Below, piece after piece: positions 59,257-64,000 of a stretch of DNA of 64,000 bases. The position numbers were made by a program, and so were the translations under genes. Source of the DNA: CAVZBW01 sp963773635 (GTDB lineage: Bacteria > Actinomycetota > Acidimicrobiia > Acidimicrobiales > RAAP-2); the NCBI GenBank assembly GCA_963773635.1, contig CAVZBW010000005.1, positions 310,001 through 374,000 on the forward strand, written 5' to 3'. Under the pieces are notes generated by a model that was given only the letters and a program-made list of their open reading frames with translations, searched no databases and was not told where the DNA came from. Numbering within the stretch: position 1 is the stretch's first letter; each line of letters opens with the position of its first letter.

Positions 59257-59673
59257 ATGGTCGAATCAAGCGATCTCCGGCAGCACATCGAGCACCTCAT
59301 CGAAAGGACTCAGGACGAGCTGCTCGAGGCCAGCAGGCAATTGGCGGCCAACATCACCAAGGGGACGGAGCGTTTCGTCCCGGCGGGCGGACGGGATGTC
59401 GAGAAGCTGGTGGATGATGTCTTCGATTTCGCCGACCGCGTGATGAAGGGTCAGCGCAAGGTGGTCAAGGAGACGCTCAGGGCGATGGACGAGCAGGCCC
59501 GCAAGATGCCCGGAAGGGGACGCAGCCAGCCGAAGCTCGGGCAGGGGAGTCGCTCCGCCTCGGCCGCCAAGACACCCGCCAAGCGCGCTCCGACCAAGGC
59601 CGCAGGACGGAGCGGTGCCAAACGCCCCGCGAGCGCCGGAGGCACGACGGCAAAGAGGGCCGCGAAGGCCTGA
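59257..59673 (+). CDS. Small helical protein with Lys/Ala-rich tail
   Basis: A 138-residue protein. The first 85 residues form amphipathic helices (LRQHIEHLIERTQDELLEAS, DVEKLVDDVFDFADRVMKGQ), and the last 50 are a basic AKTPAKRAPTKAAGRSGAKR-type tail. The layout mirrors the phasin-like protein at 18135 in miniature: helical body plus histone-like tail. A DNA- or granule-binding role is inferred. AAGGGGGAGG directly before the ATG is the strongest ribosome binding site in this region. Confidence 0.72.
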   Translation: MVESSDLRQHIEHLIERTQDELLEASRQLAANITKGTERFVPAGGRDVEKLVDDVFDFADRVMKGQRKVVKETLRAMDEQARKMPGRGRSQPKLGQGSRSASAAKTPAKRAPTKAAGRSGAKRPASAGGTTAKRAAKA

Positions 59674-59704
59674 TGGGTCTCACTCTGCGCGCCCGAGGTG
59701 TGCG

Positions 59705-59710
59705 TAGTGT
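59705..59710 (+). promoter_or_regulatory. -10 box TAGTGT, probable leaderless promoter
   Basis: TAGTGT ends 6 nt before the ATG of the 126-residue protein gene. Confidence 0.4.
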
Positions 59711-59716
59711 GACGAG

Positions 59717-60097
59717 ATGGTCAAGCTCGACTGGTCTCCCGAGGAGCTCTTCACCTACGAGATCCGTGGAGTCGTGCACGTGCGGATACCCGTCACGGGC
59801 CAAGCGGACCTCGCCTGGCGCCAGATCTACAACGACCTGGCGGCAAAGCTGGGCATCGACGCCGAGGCCCGGGGACACGGAGACCGAGCGGTCCTGATCG
59901 TCAGGTATCCCGCCGGCCAGAATCAGGTCGATGTCGACCGCCAGTTGGCCGCGGCCACGGGCTCGTTTCGGGGCGAGATCCTCGACCGGGTCAACGAGCT
60001 GCACGACGACTGGCGGCAGAGCCGCCTCCTCGAGGACCGCATGGTCGATCGGTGGTGGCGGCGCAAGACGGAGCGCCAACCCAAGCCCGAGGTCTGA
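59717..60097 (+). CDS. Hypothetical protein
   Basis: A 126-residue soluble protein with no family that I recognise. The first half is beta-rich (EELFTYEIRGVVHVRIPVTG), the end a basic helix (DRWWRRKTERQPK). Codon use is like the neighbours and the frame has a -10 box at the leaderless distance, so it is a real gene. It sits between the Lys-tailed protein and another small gene. Confidence 0.7.
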   Translation: MVKLDWSPEELFTYEIRGVVHVRIPVTGQADLAWRQIYNDLAAKLGIDAEARGHGDRAVLIVRYPAGQNQVDVDRQLAAATGSFRGEILDRVNELHDDWRQSRLLEDRMVDRWWRRKTERQPKPEV

Positions 60098-60164
60098 GCA
60101 CGCCATCGCCAGACGGAGCCAAGTAGCCTCGGGCCGGTCGACGCACGCCGGGAGGGAAGGCACG

Positions 60165-60440
60165 ATGACCGAGGCTTCGCAGCACGTTTCCTACCTGGCG
60201 TGGACCGATCCACAGCGCGTGCCCGCAGACGTTCGCGTGGGCTCTCCGATCCAGGTGGAGCCCAGGGAGTACGGGACGATCCACGCCGTCAAGGCGTTCG
60301 ACGGGAGCCCGGCACCGCGCACCGAGTGTGGCCTCCTCGTGTTTGCCGAGCCGCCCCACGGCGAATGGGGCGACGCCAATCCGTTCCATCGCTGCGAGGA
60401 TTGCGCCAAAACCCTCGGGGATGACGCAGCCGGCGGCTGA
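60165..60440 (+). CDS. Small hypothetical protein with four Cys/His in its C-terminal half
   Basis: A 91-residue protein: an N-terminal beta-rich half and a C-terminal half with TECGLLVF and FHRCEDCAKTLG, which could bind one metal ion (Cys-His-Cys-Cys). GGAGGGAAGG before the ATG is a good ribosome binding site; TAGCCT about 35 nt upstream is a promoter candidate. No family recognised. Confidence 0.65.
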   Translation: MTEASQHVSYLAWTDPQRVPADVRVGSPIQVEPREYGTIHAVKAFDGSPAPRTECGLLVFAEPPHGEWGDANPFHRCEDCAKTLGDDAAGG

Positions 60441-60594
60441 ACGCATCACCCTCCCGCGCCCCGCAGCACTCCCACAGCCCCGTCCGCCGCGCCGGACCGG
60501 GACGAGATTGCCCCGCCATCCACCCTCGAGCCGGACGGGCCCCGTAGTGTGCCTGGGCGGAGATCGTTGACTTCGTGTTGACGGGGAGAAGCAC

Positions 60595-60702
60595 ATGAGC
60601 CCGGACACGCCGACACCCCCATCTGGAGCCTCCCGACGACGTGGTGCGTGGCGCTGTCCCAATTGGCGGCCTAGACCAAATCGACTAGCTGGTCTTCCAT
60701 AG
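60595..60702 (+). other. Short open frame with strong ribosome binding site, possibly a truncated MFS gene start
   Basis: GGGGAGAAGCAC lies directly before an ATG that opens a 35-codon frame (MSPDTPTPPSGASRRRGAWR). The product is too short to place. A plausible reading is the 5' stub of the MFS transporter gene whose 3' end survives at 62868, with the OLD gene in between. The link is inference. Confidence 0.35.
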
Positions 60703-60734
60703 ACGACCAGGCATTCCGGAGGTGTGGGGACGGC

Positions 60735-62792
60735 ATGCGGTTGAGCAGAGCAAGGGTCCAGAACTATCGGAGCATCCGGGACAGCGACTGGTTCCGGGTC
60801 GAACCGACCAAGACGATCCTCGTTGGACCCAACGAGGCGGGCAAGACCGCCGTGCTGCGGGCGCTGGAGCACATCCACCACGGTCCGCACGCCAAGCCCT
60901 TCGAACCGCTGCGCGACTACCCCCGCTCCGAGTACCACGAGCTGCAGTCCGGGCGACTCCGGGCTCAGGACGTCTACGTCGTCGAGGCGGAATTCGACCT
61001 GGAGGACGACGACAGGGCGGCCATCAGGGCCATCTCCCCGGCCTTCACCGAAGTCCGCTACTGGCGTGCCACCTCGCTCGAGAACAAGGAGCAGCACGGC
61101 TTGCTCGATGCACCGTCGATACCCACGCTGGGCGCGCAAAAGGACGCCCTGCGGCGGATCGCCGCGCACGTCGACTTCCGGGTTCCCACCCGACCCCGGG
61201 GCACTGCGGTCACGCTGCCCTCCGAGCAGCTCAACGAGATCATCGGGTCCTGGATGGACGCCCGGCCGATCGGGCGAGAGGAGGCACGACGTCTGGGGGG
61301 ATGGCTCGACTCCAGCGTGGCGCCACACGTCGACGAGGCCAACACCCTCGAGATCAACCGTCTCGCCACCCTGCGGGAGGGGATCGCGCTCGGAGCGGCC
61401 CACGACACGGTGCTCGAGGAGCTCAGCAAGCGCCTACCGATCCTCCTGTACTTCTCCACCTACGCCCGCGTCACACCGCTCTTGCATCTCGGCCACCTGG
61501 CCTCGGCGATCGAAGACGGCGGGATCGACGAGCGAGATCCCTACAACTTTGGCAACTTCTGCCTGCTCAAGCTCCTCAACTTCTCCGCTCGCCAGCTTTC
61601 GGACCTGGGCCGGGCCGAGGAGCCACCGCCCTCCAACAAGGAGGCGTTCGATCGCTACCGAGCCCGGCTCGACGAGCGCGACGCCACTCTGAACGCCGCC
61701 TCGCTGCGGCTCACGCAGCAGATCAAGGAGGTCTGGCAGCCCGCCGGAGAGGCCGGTGGCGCGGGTGGCTCGGGGGCCGACTACACGATTCGCATCAAGG
61801 CCGACCAGCAGTACCTCAAGGTCGTGGTGGAGGACTCCCTCGGGGTCGAGGTCGAGCTCGATCAGCGCTCGGAGGGGTTCCAGTGGCTCGTCTCCTTCTT
61901 CGTCGTGTTCTTCGCTCAGGCCCAGGATCACGACCGAGATGCCATCCTCCTCCTGGACGAGCCGGGCCTGAGTCTGCACGGGCTCAAGCAGCGGGAGTTC
62001 CGCTCGACGCTGTCGAGACTGGCCAAGTCCAACCAGCTGCTCTTCACCACCCACTCTCCGTTCCTGGTCGGACCCGACGAGCTCGACCTGGTACGAGTCG
62101 TCGAGCTGACCGATCGGCGCGTCGGCACAAAAGTGCACACCGAGCTCGTGGCGGAGGATCCCGCGTCGCTCCTGCCGCTCCAGGAGTCGCTCGGCTACGA
62201 CCTGGCCCAGACGCTCTTTGGTCACCAGAGAAACCTCTTGCTCGGGTCTCTGACCGACTACTGGTATCTCGAGGCGACGGTCGCCCTCCTGCGCGAGGCG
62301 GGTGAGGCGACGTTTGACGAAGAGATCGCGCTGGTTCCCGCTGGCGGGGCAGACAAGCTCGTCTACTTCGCGACGATCCTTCATTCTCGGGACGTCAAGG
62401 TGGCCGCTCTGCTCGACTCGGACCCCTCGGGCGATCAGTCAGCGCGGCAGGACACCTTGATTCGCACGCTCGGCAACCAGGGCATCCTGAGGGTCCGCGA
62501 CCTCTACAGCGGCTCGATCCTCCGCGTCCAAATCGAGGACCTGCTGCGGGAGACGCTCATCTCGGTGGCCAAGGAGGCCCTCGGCTGGGACGTGGCCGTC
62601 CAAGCATCGGTCCAGCCCAGTCGCTCCATCGTCGAGGTGTGCGGTGAAGCCCTCGGGTCGGGTTTCTCCCGGTACCAGCTCGCCAAGACCTACGTGCGCT
62701 GGACGAGGGACCACACCGCGGAGGACCTGACGCCGGCCGAGCGCACGGACTGGAAGGCCGTCGTCGAAGGGGTGAACCGAGCGCTCCGGTAG
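60735..62792 (+). CDS. OLD-family ATPase/TOPRIM protein
   Basis: A 685-residue overcoming-lysogenization-defect-type protein. Walker A GPNEAGKT at residues 31-38, signature-like VELDQRSEGFQWLVSFFVVF, Walker B AILLLDEPGLSLHG, and His-loop LFTTHSPFLVGP form the SMC/RecF-like ATPase. The C-terminal TOPRIM domain has LLDSDPSGDQ (Asp561, Asp563), but the position of the usual catalytic Glu (VEG) reads LLLGSLTDYW, with Gly504. OLD nucleases act in anti-phage defence and repair, alone or with a helicase (Gabija GajA-GajB). No helicase is adjacent. The ATG follows GGAGGTGTGG. Confidence 0.88.
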   Translation: MRLSRARVQNYRSIRDSDWFRVEPTKTILVGPNEAGKTAVLRALEHIHHGPHAKPFEPLRDYPRSEYHELQSGRLRAQDVYVVEAEFDLEDDDRAAIRAISPAFTEVRYWRATSLENKEQHGLLDAPSIPTLGAQKDALRRIAAHVDFRVPTRPRGTAVTLPSEQLNEIIGSWMDARPIGREEARRLGGWLDSSVAPHVDEANTLEINRLATLREGIALGAAHDTVLEELSKRLPILLYFSTYARVTPLLHLGHLASAIEDGGIDERDPYNFGNFCLLKLLNFSARQLSDLGRAEEPPPSNKEAFDRYRARLDERDATLNAASLRLTQQIKEVWQPAGEAGGAGGSGADYTIRIKADQQYLKVVVEDSLGVEVELDQRSEGFQWLVSFFVVFFAQAQDHDRDAILLLDEPGLSLHGLKQREFRSTLSRLAKSNQLLFTTHSPFLVGPDELDLVRVVELTDRRVGTKVHTELVAEDPASLLPLQESLGYDLAQTLFGHQRNLLLGSLTDYWYLEATVALLREAGEATFDEEIALVPAGGADKLVYFATILHSRDVKVAALLDSDPSGDQSARQDTLIRTLGNQGILRVRDLYSGSILRVQIEDLLRETLISVAKEALGWDVAVQASVQPSRSIVEVCGEALGSGFSRYQLAKTYVRWTRDHTAEDLTPAERTDWKAVVEGVNRALR

Positions 62793-62867
62793 CCGCTCTC
62801 ACGGCATGGACTGCCGATTGGGCTCCGGGGCCGACCGAGCACAGACCCGATCCCGGGGTTTCCCGCC

Positions 62868-63173
62868 GTGCTCCGGGCCAAGGCCATCGCCGTCTTCTTT
62901 GCCATCGCGCAATCCTTCGGTGCGTTTGGGCCCTGGCTCTACGGCCAGCTGATCGGCAACGGATCCGACCCGTTCAAGCTCTTTATCGGGTACCTCATAG
63001 GAGCCGGCGTGATGATCGTGGGGGCGGTCGTCGAGGTCCTACTCGGAGTGCCCGCCGAACGAAGATCGCTCGAAGACATCGCGGCACCCCTCTCGAGCGT
63101 CTCGCCTTCGCCCCATCTGTCCAACGCCACCGGTACCCCTCGGCCCCAGGCGGCCAGCACGGCGGGTGTCTGA
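62868..63173 (+). pseudogene. MFS transporter, C-terminal fragment
   Basis: The last about 100 residues of a major facilitator protein: RAKAIAVFFAIAQSFGAFGP, LYGQLIGNGSDPFKLFIGYL, a final membrane segment GVMIVGAVVEVLLGVPAERR and a disordered tail. The family normally has about 450 residues; ten membrane segments upstream are absent. The region upstream (62793-62867) has no coding signal. Fragment start taken as GTG 62868. Confidence 0.78.
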
Positions 63174-63194
63174 GGCGCCGGTCTCAGACACCCG
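63163..63194. terminator. Bidirectional hairpin between the MFS fragment and the PNPOx-like gene
   Basis: CGGGTGTCTGAG-GCGCCGGT-CTCAGACACCCG is a perfect 12-bp stem with an 8-nt loop, and both facing stop codons lie within the arms. No T tract. Confidence 0.72.
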
Positions 63195-63825
63195 TCGAGG
63201 CGCCGGGGGAGCTCGCGATGCTCCCGGAGCCCGGGCGCGCCACGCCCCTTGCTACCTGCACCTGTGCCGTCTCGTTCGGGTCGGGGAGGCCCGGCAGGCC
63301 GTCGAGGCTCCAGGCGTTCTTGTCCGCGCGGTAGTCGGCCATGCCCTGCGGTCCCTTGGTCTCGGCCCAGTGGTCGAGGTTCTCCCGATGGCCGACGAAG
63401 GTCATGAGCGGGACGCCGTAGCCGCAGGAGTCCGAGATCCGTTCCACGTCGATTCGGATCAACGCACGCGTGCCACCGTGCTCGGGGAAGCGGGCCACCA
63501 AGGCCCGAAAGCGCGGGTCCGAAGGCACGACCGCTTCGCCGCGCCCGTGCAGGCGGACGATCCGAGGCGGTCCCTCGAACGCGCACAGCATGATGACGAT
63601 CCGCCCGTTGTCCCGGAGGTGCGCGATGGTCTCCACCCCGCTGCCGGTGAGGTCCCGGTAGGCCACCTCGCGCTCGGCGAGGACGACGAGATCCCCGTCA
63701 TTGCTCTTGGGCGAGCAGTTGACGTGACCCCCGGGGCCCGAAGGAGCGGTGGCCACGAAGAACATTCGCTGGCGGTCGATGAACGCCGCGAGGCGCTCGT
63801 CGATCGACTCGTAGACGCGTCCCAT
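63184..63825 (-). CDS. Pyridoxamine 5'-phosphate oxidase-like protein
   Basis: A 213-residue split-barrel flavin- or F420-binding fold protein: FIDRQRMFFVATAPSGPGGH, VNCSPKSNDGDLVVL, VAYRDLTGSGVETIAHLRDN and RIVIMLCAFEGPPRIVRLHG. The PNPOx family covers pyridoxine oxidases, F420-dependent reductases and heme-degrading enzymes; the true substrate is not readable. The tail of about 25 residues (from NETAQVQVARG) is disordered. ATG at 63825 with GAGAAT 6 nt upstream, or GGGGGAGAATGG as a ribosome binding site. Confidence 0.85.
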   Translation of the reverse strand: MGRVYESIDERLAAFIDRQRMFFVATAPSGPGGHVNCSPKSNDGDLVVLAEREVAYRDLTGSGVETIAHLRDNGRIVIMLCAFEGPPRIVRLHGRGEAVVPSDPRFRALVARFPEHGGTRALIRIDVERISDSCGYGVPLMTFVGHRENLDHWAETKGPQGMADYRADKNAWSLDGLPGLPDPNETAQVQVARGVARPGSGSIASSPGASTGV

Positions 63826-64000
63826 CGCTCCATTCTCCCCCGCCCGTCCGGGGAGGGTCGAGCACGACGTCCTCCGGACCCCGGCACTACCGGGATGGAC
63901 GGCCACCCCGCCCTTCCATGGCCACAGAGAAGAATCTGCCGGCAAGGCCCTATGCCCGACGAAGCCCTCGGTGCGCAAGACTGTCGCCGATGATGCCCGA

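Noticed and set aside
60735..62792. Gabija defence system
   Set aside because: The OLD gene is not followed by a UvrD-like helicase, and the catalytic Glu appears absent.

Overview
The window is a 64 kb piece of a very GC-rich chromosome (strong G/C preference at third codon positions, many GTG starts, ATGA/GTGA gene overlaps, TANNNT -10 boxes). It looks actinobacterial. The order glycerol-phosphate-type HAD phosphatase, small protein, tlyA, nadK, recN, pyrG, Nudix, xerD ... scpA, scpB, rluB, cmk, der matches the recalled order of Mycobacterium tuberculosis Rv1692-Rv1713, with extra genes inserted. An Acidimicrobiia-like actinobacterium is my best guess from the overall style; that is inference, not proof.

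Layout. (1) 0.1-1.3 kb: a VOC-fold protein and a Thr/Pro-rich lipoprotein. (2) 1.3-14.8 kb: a one-direction alpha-glucan cluster: glgP, glgE, a treS-maltokinase fusion, malQ, glgB, glgX. It can convert trehalose to maltose, maltose to maltose-1-phosphate and that into glucan, then branch, debranch and phosphorolyse it. glgE and treS carry more than twenty small indels between about 4.1 and 7.2 kb, while the rest of the window has only a handful. (3) 14.9-18.1 kb: an ABC exporter pair, a universal stress protein and a HAD phosphatase. (4) 18.1-40.8 kb: the conserved housekeeping block. It holds a phasin-like Lys/Ala-rich protein, tlyA, nadK, recN, pyrG, Nudix, xerD, a DksA-type zinc protein, a site-2-type protease, trpS, scpAB, rluB, a chorismate branch (aroH, tyrA, an aroA-cmk fusion), plsC, a glycosyltransferase with a PhnZ-like diiron oxygenase, ispH, a DUF512 radical SAM protein and der. 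(5) 40.8-47.9 kb: an AhpD-like protein, a 1069-residue secreted protein and an acyltransferase-SGNH membrane protein. (6) 48.08-54.70 kb: tRNA-Pro(GGG) and a 6.5 kb island bounded by a 46-bp direct repeat of the tRNA 3' half. The island has cargo (degenerate endonuclease V, stress protein, nitroreductase, hydrolase, P450) and broken IS110/IS3 transposases, but no integrase. (7) 54.7-64 kb: a second P450, small secreted and lipid-related genes, a second Lys/Ala-tailed protein, and an OLD-family ATPase/TOPRIM gene lying between what may be the two ends of a destroyed MFS transporter gene, then a PNPOx-like protein.

Regulatory style. At least eleven genes have a TANNNT box ending 6-9 nt before the start codon, as expected for leaderless transcripts. 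Several convergent gene pairs end in inverted repeats that include the stop codons. I saw no CRISPR array, rRNA or riboswitch. No single previously undescribed multi-gene system stands out. The best leads are the tRNA-bounded island, the catalytically depleted endonuclease V homologue, the lone OLD gene without the usual TOPRIM glutamate, and the clustered indels in glgE-treS.
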